Below, piece after piece: positions 1 through 8,431 of a stretch of 64,000 nucleotides of DNA; the stretch's first letter is position 1; every line of letters starts with the position of its first letter. The stretch comes from Nitrosomonas sp. GTDB taxonomy: Bacteria; Pseudomonadota; Gammaproteobacteria; Burkholderiales; Nitrosomonadaceae. The stretch lies in the NCBI GenBank assembly GCA_019745325.1, contig JAIETK010000008.1, forward strand, positions 248,001 to 312,000. The letters run 5' to 3'. The notes beneath the pieces were generated by a model. That model had not been told where the DNA came from and did no database searches. It saw only the letters and a program-made list of their open reading frames with translations. The translations under genes were made by a program, and so were the position numbers.

Positions 1-109
1 CCCGCGGTAAGACCACGGAGAATCGCAAGTTCAAGGCAATAGGTGAGACACAGCCGGTGAGCAAAACGATAACGAAGAAAGTGAAATTACCGCGGGTAAA
101 TAAAGTCAT
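1..109 (-). CDS. 5' end of a putative lipoprotein gene, cut by the window edge
   Basis: An open minus-strand frame starts with ATG at 109 and runs off the left edge (36 codons visible). The N-terminus is basic then hydrophobic (MTLFTRGNFTFFVIVLLTGC) and reaches a lipobox-like LLTGC followed by VSPIALNLR. This is the layout of a signal-peptidase II substrate anchored to the inner or outer membrane. It starts 38 bases after the stop of the GGDEF-EAL gene on the same strand and may be co-transcribed with it. No good Shine-Dalgarno is visible and the body of the protein is missing, so the function cannot be named. A chance open frame is possible. Confidence 0.4.
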   Translation of the reverse strand, partial: MTLFTRGNFTFFVIVLLTGCVSPIALNLRFSVVLPR

Positions 110-146
110 TCAGTGCTGTTGTTTAATCCGGGAGCAATTGCGAAGT

Positions 147-2402
147 TTATTGACAGCTTTTACTTTGCAAAAAAGTTTCAAATTTATCGACTGTCAAAGG
201 TTTGCTGAAAAAATAACCTTGACCGTAATCACAGCCCATTTCAAGTAACAATTGTTTCTGCAACTCGGTTTCCACACCTTCGGCAACGACTTTCATGCCA
301 AGCCGGTGCGCCATGGTGATAACCGCCTCGCATAAAATGCGGTCGTGCGATTCACTATCCAGATTTGCGATGAACGATTGGTCGATTTTGAGGTAATCGA
401 TATCAAATTTCTTTAAATACGAGAGCGATGAATAACCGGTTCCAAAATCATCAATCGCGACCTGCACCCCGGCATCCCGGTAGTTGAGTAATTGTTTTAC
501 AACCAATTCATGTACATCGAGCAATAAATTTTCGGTAATTTCGACAATAATGCTCTTGCCAGCGATTTTGCGCTCATTCAGATGATTGACCCAATCGCTC
601 ATTTTGCTGATGAATTGTTTGGGCGATTTATTGATACTGATCTGAAATTCCTTGCTGTAATTTGCTTGCCAGTGCGAGACCTGAGTAGCTGCTTGTTTAA
701 ATACCCAATCGCCAATATCCGTGATCAGATTGATTTCTTCAGCAATGGCAATGAATTCCGTGGGGTAAATGATGCCGTGTTCCGGGTGCTGCCAGCGGAT
801 AAGCGCTTCGGCTTTATAGATCCGGCTGGTTGCAAGTTCGACGATCGGTTGATAGGTCAAGAAGAACTGCTCGGATCGCAGCGCATGGCGAAGTTCGTAG
901 GCGGTTCGCGAGCGGATTTCAGTCGCGGTGCGCATATTGGATGTGAAACAGCTCCAGCAATTGCGTCCGCTATTTTTAGCGGCATACATGGCCTGATCGG
1001 CATTCTTCATCAATGACTCGGCATCGTTGGCATCATCCGGAAAAAATGTAACGCCGATACTGGCCGATACGTAGGCTTGTTTGGAGTTCAGATGAAAGGG
1101 TTTGGCCAGCTCGACAAGAATCATCTGAATGATCATTTCCGCACAACGTTGATCGCTAATACCGTTCAAGATGATGGTGAATTCATCGCCGCCCAAGCGC
1201 GCCACCGTATCGGTTTCGCGCACACAACGATTGAGCCGTTTTGCCGCCTCCGCCAATAAGGCATCGCCGATGCTGTGGCCGAATGAATCGTTGACTTCTT
1301 TGAAACGATCCAGATCGATGAATAGCACGGCTAATTTTATACCGCTGCGCGCTGCATTTTTTATTTCGTGATCCAAACGATCGTGAAACATATTGCGATT
1401 GGGCAGCCCGGTTAAGGAATCGTAATTGGCTTGCCGCCAAATAATTTCATACGATTTCTTTTTGTCGGTGATATCGGAGAAATTGATCAGATAATAGTTG
1501 ATGGCGTTGTCCTTACCCAGCACCGGCGTAATGCTGAACCACGCCGGATATTCGAGACCGCGTTTATTCCTGCCCCATACTTCGCCTTGCCAATGGTTAA
1601 ACTGCTTCACGCTCAACCAGATTTTCTGGAAAAATTTTGTGCCGTGACGGATCGAGGTTACGATCGATACCGGTTTTCCGATTACTTCCTCCGGAGAGTA
1701 ACCGGTGGTTTTACTCAATGCCCGGTTAATGGAGATGATCATCTTATCGGCATCGGCGATCATGATCGCTTCGGGGCTATTCTCGAAAACTTTGCTGGAG
1801 AGATTTAACTGTTCATTGATTTTTTGTTGTTCAAGTGCGATGCCGATGATAAACGATCCAATTTCCAGCAGTCTGCGATGAAACGGGCTGGGCAACCGCC
1901 GTTCGAAACTGGAAAGCGCGAAAGATCCGATGCATTCGCCGCCTTTGCTTCGTACCGGCATCGACCAGCACGAGAGAATGTTAAAATCAATGGCTAATTG
2001 ACGGATGCTTTGCCAGCGCGGATCATCAAGCGTACTTTCGATATATACCGGCTCCTGGCGGAAAACCGCATTGCCGCACGATCCGGCTTCAGGCCCCGGG
2101 CGCAAACCGTTCAGTTGTATGATGCACGCTTCAGGAACGCTCGGCGCCGCGAATACATTCATACATTGTTTTTCCTTGTCCAATAGCATGACAGTCGCAA
2201 CCGCATTATCCAGCAATCGCTCCAACAACAAACAAACGGTTTCGCAAACTTCTTTGCAATCATCGCCTAATACCACCAGCTGCAGAATTTCCTGCTGGAA
2301 CTGAAGAATGCTTGCCTGCTCGGCTTTCGTCAGATCAAAATAATCGGCCGGGGTGAAATTATTGTGGAATAGATCTCTGGCAATAGGGATATTGGTGTTC
2401 AT
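147..2402 (-). CDS. GAF-PAS-GGDEF-EAL cyclic-di-GMP signalling protein
   Basis: This 751-residue, apparently cytoplasmic protein should make and/or degrade cyclic-di-GMP. In order it has a GAF-like domain (about 40-190), a PAS domain (about 200-320), GGDEF (about 325-490) and EAL (about 500-745). The cyclase motif is intact (RLGGDEF) with an inhibitory I-site RETD five residues upstream. The phosphodiesterase side is also intact: EALIRW, DDFGTGYSS and VVAEGVET. Both activities are therefore possible, with GAF and PAS as ligand or redox sensors. There are no membrane segments. GTG at 2405 directly precedes the ATG at 2402; I prefer the ATG. The ribosome-binding site is weak. Domain identity is certain; the in vivo direction of the reaction is not. 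Confidence 0.93.
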   Translation of the reverse strand: MNTNIPIARDLFHNNFTPADYFDLTKAEQASILQFQQEILQLVVLGDDCKEVCETVCLLLERLLDNAVATVMLLDKEKQCMNVFAAPSVPEACIIQLNGLRPGPEAGSCGNAVFRQEPVYIESTLDDPRWQSIRQLAIDFNILSCWSMPVRSKGGECIGSFALSSFERRLPSPFHRRLLEIGSFIIGIALEQQKINEQLNLSSKVFENSPEAIMIADADKMIISINRALSKTTGYSPEEVIGKPVSIVTSIRHGTKFFQKIWLSVKQFNHWQGEVWGRNKRGLEYPAWFSITPVLGKDNAINYYLINFSDITDKKKSYEIIWRQANYDSLTGLPNRNMFHDRLDHEIKNAARSGIKLAVLFIDLDRFKEVNDSFGHSIGDALLAEAAKRLNRCVRETDTVARLGGDEFTIILNGISDQRCAEMIIQMILVELAKPFHLNSKQAYVSASIGVTFFPDDANDAESLMKNADQAMYAAKNSGRNCWSCFTSNMRTATEIRSRTAYELRHALRSEQFFLTYQPIVELATSRIYKAEALIRWQHPEHGIIYPTEFIAIAEEINLITDIGDWVFKQAATQVSHWQANYSKEFQISINKSPKQFISKMSDWVNHLNERKIAGKSIIVEITENLLLDVHELVVKQLLNYRDAGVQVAIDDFGTGYSSLSYLKKFDIDYLKIDQSFIANLDSESHDRILCEAVITMAHRLGMKVVAEGVETELQKQLLLEMGCDYGQGYFFSKPLTVDKFETFLQSKSCQ

Positions 2403-2556
2403 CACTGGCGATTAATTATTCTTATCATGCGAGTATTTTAAATAAGGCTGTTAACTTACTGAAATTATCATGATAAATCAATCTGATCTTGTTGCCTGCC
2501 GCCATTATCTAACACAAAGAATGCTTGCGCAGACGATTTATCAACATTTTCTTGAA

Positions 2557-2928
2557 TTATTTGCATCGATAGGCATTGCCGATATGGATAATTTCTTTTT
2601 CTCCGCCGGGAACTTCATATTTCCCGGAGTTATTCGATCGAACGATATGTACGGTATCCCCGCCCAGTTTCTGGGCCGCATCGACTAAATTGTTCCTTGC
2701 TTTCATCAAGCGTTCAGTATACGGAACATTGTCTGCTTGAACTTCTCCTTCTTTTGAGGAGCCAATGACTTTACCGAGCAATTCGCAGCCGCTTGGGCCT
2801 TCAGCGCCGACCATAATGATGACGGACTTGCCTTGCTCCGCTAGAACGGAGGCATTCGCTAAACAAACAAAAGAAGAAATGAATAGAAGCTTACCGATTA
2901 GTTTTGAAAATGGTATTGAAGCACGCAT
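2557..2928 (-). CDS. Small secreted protein, DUF4156-like
   Basis: A 123-residue protein with a signal peptide (MRASIPFSKLIGKLLFISSF, then VCLANASVLA). The mature part carries GCELLGKVIGSS, a middle NNLVDAAQKLGGDTVHIV and a C-terminal AYRCK. This Cys-x-x-LG...AA.KLGG..V...AY.C pattern resembles the DUF4156 family of small envelope proteins, whose function is unknown. The frame is open to 2997, but the ATG at 2928 has a good ribosome-binding site (AGAGGA) and starts the signal peptide, so it is preferred. It is monocistronic between the GGDEF-EAL gene and the divergent lemA. Family assignment is by pattern only. Confidence 0.65.
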   Translation of the reverse strand: MRASIPFSKLIGKLLFISSFVCLANASVLAEQGKSVIIMVGAEGPSGCELLGKVIGSSKEGEVQADNVPYTERLMKARNNLVDAAQKLGGDTVHIVRSNNSGKYEVPGGEKEIIHIGNAYRCK

Positions 2929-3120
2929 AAATGATTCCTCTGGAAATTGTACGACGACTGCCAAGGTAGCATAGATAAACAAGATGTCTTGCGTCAATAC
3001 GCAAACGATTATTGCATCCTCATATTGAAGAAATAAAGCTGCTAGCCCTATCTTTTTAACCCTGTCATCAGCAGCTGGTTAAGTTATATTGGCTGGAAAT
3101 ATTTAACAGGAGGCAAGACA

Positions 3121-3693
3121 TTGGATATGCTCATTTATACCGCGCTCGCGGCACTGGTCGTTGCTATTGTTTACGGTGTCATGTTGTATAACAATCTGGT
3201 TGATATCAAGCATTCGGTATCCCAAGCCTGGTCGAATATCGACATTCTGTTAAAGCAGCGCCATGACGAATTGCCGAAGCTTGTCGAGACCTGCAAACAA
3301 TACATGGGGTTTGAGCAAGAGACCCTGAAACAGGTCATCTCAGCCCGTTCACAAGTTGCCGCGGCACGGGAAACCGGTAACATCAACGCGCTGGGTTCTG
3401 CGGAAAATATGCTGCGCGCAGGATTGGGTAATTTATTTGCCGTGGCGGAAGATTATCCCGAATTAAAAGCCAGTGAAAAATTTCAACATCTTCAAGCGCG
3501 CATCACCGGACTGGAAAATAGTATTGCCGACCGGCGTGAATACTATAACGAAGCGGTTAAAATCAATAATGTGCGAATTGAGCAGTTTCCGGACGTTATC
3601 GTAGCCAGCTGGTTTAAATTTAAACCGAGGGATTTGCTGGTATTCGCGGATAGCGAGAAGCAAGACGTCAATATCAGCAAGTTGTTCGGTTGA
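3121..3693 (+). CDS. lemA: LemA family membrane protein
   Basis: This 190-residue protein has one N-terminal membrane helix (about 3-22) and a long alpha-helical body. The LemA signature is clear: NLVDIKHSVSQAWSNIDILL, then QRHDELPKLVETCKQYMG and the tail motif YYNEAVKINN. LemA proteins are membrane-anchored four-helix proteins of uncertain role, often next to GIDE or TPM proteins. The start is a TTG at 3121, seven bases after a strong AGGAGG; the ATG at 3127 would be too far from it. Its stop overlaps the TTG candidate start of the downstream GIDE-like gene, so the two are probably translated together. A second LemA of a different type (lipoprotein) lies at 13873-14484. Confidence 0.9.
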   Translation: MDMLIYTALAALVVAIVYGVMLYNNLVDIKHSVSQAWSNIDILLKQRHDELPKLVETCKQYMGFEQETLKQVISARSQVAAARETGNINALGSAENMLRAGLGNLFAVAEDYPELKASEKFQHLQARITGLENSIADRREYYNEAVKINNVRIEQFPDVIVASWFKFKPRDLLVFADSEKQDVNISKLFG

Positions 3694-4637
3694 TCCACGA
3701 TTCCCACGCGATAATGGCGGCGCTGGAACTTTCCCCGGAAGAATACCATTTCACGCTGGGCATATTGCTGATGGCTGCATTGCTGAGTTTGTATTACTTT
3801 GCGCGCAACTGGAAGCGGTTCCGGCTCATCGAAGACACGCCCACCGCAAAACTGCGTTCCGCGCATCAAGGTTACATCGAACTCGCCGGAAAAGGCTTAT
3901 CGATAGACGATCAACCGATTTATGCGCCGCTGTCGAACCACCCTTGTCTTTGGTATCAAAGTCAAATTGAGCAACAGGAAACGTATACTGAAAAAGGCCG
4001 TACCCAGACGCGCTGGAATCTGGTGTACAAAACGATTAGCGATCAGCGATTTAAATTAACTGACGGAACAGCAACTTGCTTAGTCGATCCGAACGATGCG
4101 GAAGTGAATGGTCACGAGAAATTAGTGTGGTATGGAAACACCGAATGGCCCACTCGAACGCAGATATTCGAAAGTCAATCAATCATCCATGCAATGGCTA
4201 ATCAATATCGATACACGGAATCGTTGATTTTGCCTGGACAACCGGTGTATGTGCTTGGGCAATACAAAACCTGGTCTGCTGCTTCGCAGCGAAGCGTTCG
4301 CGATGTGATGATTCATTTGATCAATGACTGGAAACAGAATCAACAACAATTGCGCGAACGCTTTGATACCAACAAGGACGGCAAAATCGACCAAGACGAA
4401 TGGGAGGCCGCGCGCGCGGAAGCCTTATTGGAAGCGCAGAAACGACACGATCAATTGGCGTTGGAGCCGGATGAGAACATCATAGCCAAACCGGACCGCT
4501 CCGATCGTCCGTTTATTATTTCGGTCCATTCTCAAGCAATGCTGGCAAAGAAATATCGCCGTCATGCGGCGATTGCCGGAGCCGCCTGGGTTTTGGCCGT
4601 TGGTTATGCGATATGGCTGGTGCATGCGCATGGATAG
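3690..4637 (+). CDS. GIDE-domain membrane protein with an EF-hand
   Basis: About 315 residues. A membrane helix lies near the N-terminus (FTLGILLMAALLSLYYFAR), then a GIDE-type domain (about 45-210; QGYIELAGKG, LSNHPCLWYQ), and a C-terminal membrane helix (about 290-312). GIDE is the domain shared with mitochondrial E3 ligase MUL1/MAPL; bacterial versions lack a RING and have no proven function. Unusually, a canonical EF-hand loop, DTNKDGKIDQDE, sits near residue 230 between the GIDE domain and the last helix, so calcium binding is likely. The TTG at 3690 overlaps the lemA stop (TTGA); the ATG at 3714 is an alternative and neither has a strong ribosome-binding site. A LemA-GIDE pair is a recurring bacterial arrangement. 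Confidence 0.8.
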   Translation: MIHDSHAIMAALELSPEEYHFTLGILLMAALLSLYYFARNWKRFRLIEDTPTAKLRSAHQGYIELAGKGLSIDDQPIYAPLSNHPCLWYQSQIEQQETYTEKGRTQTRWNLVYKTISDQRFKLTDGTATCLVDPNDAEVNGHEKLVWYGNTEWPTRTQIFESQSIIHAMANQYRYTESLILPGQPVYVLGQYKTWSAASQRSVRDVMIHLINDWKQNQQQLRERFDTNKDGKIDQDEWEAARAEALLEAQKRHDQLALEPDENIIAKPDRSDRPFIISVHSQAMLAKKYRRHAAIAGAAWVLAVGYAIWLVHAHG

Positions 4638-4647
4638 CGCCGGTATC

Positions 4648-4675
4648 GCTCAATCCATGCGTCCAAGGATTGAGC
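4648..4675. terminator. Perfect 9-bp hairpin between convergent genes
   Basis: GCTCAATCC at 4648-4656 pairs with GGATTGAGC at 4667-4675 around a 10-base loop. It lies in the 49-base gap between the convergent GIDE and CYTH-CHAD genes. T-tracts are poor on both sides, so it may be a weak bidirectional terminator or a 3'-end stabiliser. Confidence 0.5.
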
Positions 4676-4686
4676 AAAGGTTGTAT

Positions 4687-6180
4687 TTAACGCCAGAATA
4701 ATTTAGACGCCAGCAATTCTTCCCAAATCGCATGGGATACCTGGGCCGTCTGCTTGGCTTGGCATTGCAATATCCCGGACATTTGCCCGAGTGCAAAGCT
4801 GATCGATGCGGTCCGCTTCGGTAGTTTTTGCAATAGCTGCCGCGCAATCACGCGATCATTCGTCGTTCCCAGCTCATCTTGCAGCGCGGATAATGTGCTG
4901 ATGAAACGATCGGTATGCTTGGGAGGATAGATTGGAGCAAAAATGTCGATGGCATAACGGAGTTTTTTAGCCGCTATCCGGGTTTCGTGGCGTCCGGCGT
5001 CACTCAATTTTGCAAAATTTTGTCCGCGCTCGAGTAATCTCTGCCAGCGAGCGTCGAGAACCGCCTGCGCCCAGGATTTTGCCTGGCGTTGCTGATCATC
5101 GGTGGGGAGCGATAACAGGTTGCGGCCGAGTCCGAGTATGAGTTGTGTGAATGCCGGTTTCGATAGCATTGCCTGCGCCTGCTGACGAGCGTGCGCAGCC
5201 GCATGATACAGTCTGTCCAGGACGATCTCATCCACTCCGGAATCGCCATCCGGCGTTTCGAGTGTTGTTAGAATCATGGGCAGAATTTCGTGCTGAAAAA
5301 CATCCCAATCACGCGCCGGATTCGATGTAATCATCAGTTGACGCAGCGATTGATTAAATCCGCTGATGGTTTTGCGGAATGGCTTCCCCACCGCGATTGC
5401 GGTCAGCAACCGCCGGACGGCAACACGCATCTGGTGCAAATATTCAGCGTGATGTGGCTGTTCCAGAAAGCCGGGCACATTCGCCGTCAGATGAACCAGT
5501 GCGGCTTGCATGGTGGCATGCCAGACAGTACCGGCAAGCGGATTCTTTTCAAAGGCGGGGCGGTTGAATTTGACGGGCGACGCAGTCATTGCGCCGCATA
5601 AGAGATAGCCGCGTTCAGCCTTACTGCGCGGTTCAATCTGCAGCGAGACATGACGCAGTAATCGCTGCGCTGTTTCAAACAAAAATTCCGCTGCGCCTGA
5701 CTTAAGCTCAATTTCGACTTCGCTGATCGTCCGGTTGGATTCTCCGGCTTGTACTGTTCCGGTATCGAGCGCTACCTCGGCTTGCGCGTCATCGCTCCCA
5801 ACGAGCCAGGTGATTCGCTGAAATTCCGTGATAAATACCGGAACGATCCGGTGGTGTTCAATGCCGGCGAGCAGCTCCAATGCTTCCACCGGCAACGCGG
5901 TGAAATCCGGCTGGTTGCCGTCCGCCACCGCCATTTCCCATTCCGGACGGCTGGTCAAAGCACCGACAGAACGTGTCTCGGCTTTCAGCGTTTGTATCCA
6001 GCGTTCTTCAACGCGGCGTAAGCGTAAAGCGATGCGGCGGCGGAATAAGTCAAATCCGGGAGTGTCGAAGTAGACGCTATGCAGCGTGCGTTGTTGATGG
6101 CTGATGCGGCGCAGTAGCGGATGCCGCCGGAAACGATCGTGATGATCGGGATTGATGGCCAGCTTCAGTTCGATTTCCAT
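4687..6180 (-). CDS. CYTH-CHAD domain protein (inorganic triphosphatase-like)
   Basis: A 497-residue cytoplasmic protein. The N-terminal CYTH domain (about 1-200) begins with the diagnostic ExExK motif (MEIELKL) and continues with basic strands typical of triphosphate-binding tunnels. The C-terminal CHAD domain (about 225-490) is helical and rich in conserved His/Arg (LHQMRVAVRRL; RHETRIAAKKLRY), the signature of polyphosphate binding. E. coli YgiF has this architecture and hydrolyses inorganic triphosphate. The frame is open to 6228, but ATG 6180 is preceded by AGGAG and starts the motif. It follows the polyphosphate kinase 2 gene by 40 bases on the same strand, which supports a joint role in polyphosphate turnover. 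Confidence 0.9.
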   Translation of the reverse strand: MEIELKLAINPDHHDRFRRHPLLRRISHQQRTLHSVYFDTPGFDLFRRRIALRLRRVEERWIQTLKAETRSVGALTSRPEWEMAVADGNQPDFTALPVEALELLAGIEHHRIVPVFITEFQRITWLVGSDDAQAEVALDTGTVQAGESNRTISEVEIELKSGAAEFLFETAQRLLRHVSLQIEPRSKAERGYLLCGAMTASPVKFNRPAFEKNPLAGTVWHATMQAALVHLTANVPGFLEQPHHAEYLHQMRVAVRRLLTAIAVGKPFRKTISGFNQSLRQLMITSNPARDWDVFQHEILPMILTTLETPDGDSGVDEIVLDRLYHAAAHARQQAQAMLSKPAFTQLILGLGRNLLSLPTDDQQRQAKSWAQAVLDARWQRLLERGQNFAKLSDAGRHETRIAAKKLRYAIDIFAPIYPPKHTDRFISTLSALQDELGTTNDRVIARQLLQKLPKRTASISFALGQMSGILQCQAKQTAQVSHAIWEELLASKLFWR

Positions 6181-6220
6181 CGTTGTTCTCCTGTTGTGCG
6201 CGCTGTTCGCTATCGGGGCA

Positions 6221-7039
6221 TTACTCAATCTTCAGCGTATCGAAGTCAATATCGCTAACCGGAGGCGGCGTGGTGAGCTTCATGCATTTGAGCGCATCGA
6301 TAATGCGATCGGCGATGACCAGATTGCGGTACCACTTGCGGTTGGCCGGGACAATATGCCAGGGTGCATAGGAAGTGCTGGTTGCAGCCAGCATGGTTTC
6401 AAATGCACGGATATATTGATTCCAGAATTTGCGCTCTTCCAAGTCTCCGGTATTGAATTTCCAGCGCTTCTCCGGGTTGTTGACGCGTTCTTCCAGGCGC
6501 TTTTTCTGCTCGTCTTTGGAGATATGCAAAAAGAATTTCAGGATTGTGGTGCCGTTTTCGGTTAATAATTCTTCGAATTCGTTGATTTGATTAAATCGCT
6601 GCTTGACTACCTTATCCGGGATTAAACCGTGCACCCGGGTGATCAGCACATCTTCGTAGTGCGAACGGTTGAAAATGCCGATTTGACCTTTGGCCGGCGC
6701 TTTCTGATGCACGCGCCACAAAAAATCGTGACCGAGTTCTTCCGCCGAGGGTGTTTTAAAAGTGACAACCTTACAACCTTGCGGGTTGACGCCCGACATC
6801 ACATGTTTGATGGTACCGTCCTTGCCGCTGGTATCCATGCCTTGCAAGACAATCAAGAGCGCCCGGTTATTATTGGCATAGAGTCTTTCTTGCAAAATAT
6901 CGAGCTGGTTGACGAGCTTGGCCGTGAGCGATTTGGCTTGTTCCTTATCGTGCTGGTTTTTTTGATAATCGCCGGTGCCGTCGGGGTCGATTTGCGCAAG
7001 ATTCAGTTGACTGCCGGGTGGTACAAGATGGGCTTTCAT
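6221..7039 (-). CDS. ppk2: Polyphosphate kinase 2 family protein
   Basis: This 272-residue enzyme transfers phosphate between polyphosphate and nucleotides. A Walker A loop (GMDTSGKDG, about 68-76), the FNRSHYEDV segment that serves as the Walker B/lid region, and EERVNNPEKRWKF are all present, and length matches single-domain PPK2. The GKDG form of the loop and the NPQG and HDFLWR segments look like the class III type, which can phosphorylate AMP as well as ADP; that class call is inferred. It is the first gene of a two-gene minus-strand unit with the CYTH-CHAD protein, so this unit could both use and sense polyphosphate. Confidence 0.92.
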   Translation of the reverse strand: MKAHLVPPGSQLNLAQIDPDGTGDYQKNQHDKEQAKSLTAKLVNQLDILQERLYANNNRALLIVLQGMDTSGKDGTIKHVMSGVNPQGCKVVTFKTPSAEELGHDFLWRVHQKAPAKGQIGIFNRSHYEDVLITRVHGLIPDKVVKQRFNQINEFEELLTENGTTILKFFLHISKDEQKKRLEERVNNPEKRWKFNTGDLEERKFWNQYIRAFETMLAATSTSYAPWHIVPANRKWYRNLVIADRIIDALKCMKLTTPPPVSDIDFDTLKIE

Positions 7040-7142
7040 TGAACGATGACACTCCGGTTATTGTGAAATGCTGCAGGCTTTTGCATTAGCCCTGGAAAAA
7101 AAATAGGGCACGAACCTTTGACGATAATAAAGACTACTCGTC

Positions 7143-7177
7143 AAAAAATAAACCCCGGCGGTGAGGACGGGGTTTAT
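7143..7177 (-). terminator. Rho-independent terminator on the minus strand
   Basis: A 10-bp perfect stem (ATAAACCCCG at 7148-7157 with CGGGGTTTAT at 7168-7177) is followed on the minus strand by a run of six T. It probably ends transcription coming from the PEP-CTERM gene through the two repeats at 7192-7442. Confidence 0.8.
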
Positions 7178-7191
7178 GAATAACAAACTTA

Positions 7192-7332
7192 AGGGCACCT
7201 CTAAAAATCCAGATTTTGTCACAACACTTTATTGCTCAAAAAATATTTCCTTGCATATCAATCATATGTCGCGTCAATATTTTTTGTTCGCGTCTCGTTT
7301 TGTTTAAAACTCTAAATTTTTAAAGATGCCCT
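7192..7332. repeat. MITE-like element with about 25-bp imperfect terminal inverted repeats
   Basis: The left end AGGGCACCTCTAAAAATCC (from 7192) and the inverted right end AGGGCATCTTTAAAAATTT (from 7332) match at about 20 of 25 positions. The 141-bp interior is AT-rich and non-coding. No clear target duplication is visible. It abuts repeat copy A almost directly. It is probably a non-autonomous element mobilised by an IS with the same ends; no related IS is in the window. Confidence 0.6.
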
Positions 7333-7333
7333 C

Positions 7334-7443
7334 AGGAAACATTGATTAATTGACTGCACGAACGAATCATTTTATTGCGCGGTATTCGCATCCTCGCCTA
7401 TCTTGTTGATATATCTCGTTCGCCGGATTAATCAACGTTTCCT
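7334..7443. repeat. Dispersed palindromic repeat, copy A (internally deleted)
   Basis: The ends are AGGAAACATTGATTAAT and ATTAATCAACGTTTCCT, a 17-bp inverted pair with one mismatch. The core matches the other copies (GACTGCACGAACGAAT; CTCGCCTATCTTGTTGATAT) but lacks the roughly 35-bp segment around GCTGCGTTCCGTGC seen in copies B, C, E and F. It ends about 13 bases from the stop of the PEP-CTERM gene. Confidence 0.85.
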
Positions 7444-7455
7444 TAATTAAAGAAC

Positions 7456-8082
7456 TTATACAGCTTGTTTTTTGCGGCGTAACGAGAAGCCGAGTATGCC
7501 AAGTCCGGCCAACAGCATCGCGTAGGTTTCAGGTTCCGGAACAGGGGAGATTTCCAATGATGGCGCAAAGAATTGTCCGCCGTAGTATCCGGATAAAACA
7601 CTGGGTGGTAATACCGCTTCCAGGCGGGCTGCAAAATACTGGCCGCTGCCCAGCGATGAATTAACCAGGGCAGTGACGTCCACATTCCAAGTTTCTCCAC
7701 CAGAGAAGGTATCGACAGCGACAAAGCTGCCATTAAAACGATCGTTTACGGAAATGATGCCATCGGCGTCGTTACCCGCGTAGAGCGATATTTGCGCCGC
7801 ACCGGAGCCACCGTATAATGAACTGAAATTCCAGCTCAGTATCGCGCTTCCCACCGACGCGGTTGAGCCGAAATCGAAAATCGCGTAGGGAATATCGATG
7901 AATCCGGGGTGATTTAAAGCGTAGTTGCCGCTGCCAAGATGATCTTCCGCGCCGATACTGTAGAACGGATTGTTATCGATGATAACCTGGTTGTCGATGA
8001 GCGGCACCGAAGCAGCCATTGCGGTAGCAGGCAGCAATGCCGACAAAGCGGTAATGCCGATCAGTTTATTAATTGTCTTCAT
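7456..8082 (-). CDS. PEP-CTERM sorted exported protein
   Basis: A 208-residue exported protein. It has a signal peptide (MKTINKLIGITALSALLPAT, cleaved near AMA-ASV) and a C-terminal sorting signal: the VPEPETYAML motif, a hydrophobic helix (LLAGLGILGFSL) and a basic end RRKKQAV. Exosortase recognises this tail and processes the protein for the surface or extracellular matrix, usually together with exopolysaccharide. The middle (about 30-175) looks like a beta-rich adhesion-type domain and has no recognised family. The ATG at 8082 has GGAG upstream; the open frame to 8154 is a less likely extension. No exosortase gene lies in the window. Confidence 0.88.
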   Translation of the reverse strand: MKTINKLIGITALSALLPATAMAASVPLIDNQVIIDNNPFYSIGAEDHLGSGNYALNHPGFIDIPYAIFDFGSTASVGSAILSWNFSSLYGGSGAAQISLYAGNDADGIISVNDRFNGSFVAVDTFSGGETWNVDVTALVNSSLGSGQYFAARLEAVLPPSVLSGYYGGQFFAPSLEISPVPEPETYAMLLAGLGILGFSLRRKKQAV

Positions 8083-8431
8083 GTGAATCTCCACTATCAA
8101 AAAAATTAAGCTACGAAATTTGGGGTTGCCAGGGTGTAATGAGTCCCCATCCACTAAACATGAGCGATGTAACTCAATAACTCCTGCCCCGTTTTTTTAT
8201 TTTGATACACCGATTGGTTAACCGGCAGTGATCCAATCGTTTGAAAAGTGAAACCAATATTTCTCTTGCTCTGCCACGTTGGTATTTTTAATCGCTTCTC
8301 AACGCGCGATACTAACACAATGTTTTATTTCCAAGAACATGAAATATTGACTGCGTTGCATAGTACATTTGTCCCGGTTTTTGTATTGCTTTGATTAGTG
8401 AAACAGAAAATTATCCCGTAACGCGCGCTGA
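8083..8431. other. Intergenic region upstream of the PEP-CTERM gene
   Basis: AT-rich, no convincing gene. It holds the promoter of the PEP-CTERM gene and the 3' flank of hslO. A perfect 7-bp inverted repeat (CGATTGG at 8211-8217, CCAATCG at 8233-8239) is present without a T-tract in the right place, so it is more likely an operator or chance than a terminator. Confidence 0.4.

Noticed and set aside
1..96. Inverted CCCGCGGTAA / TTACCGCGGG pair at 1-10 and 87-96
   Set aside because: It falls inside the lipoprotein frame and the left side is cut by the window, so an element cannot be supported.
57..248. Plus-strand 63-codon frame at the left edge
   Set aside because: Overlaps the GGDEF-EAL gene end and the better-supported minus-strand lipoprotein start.
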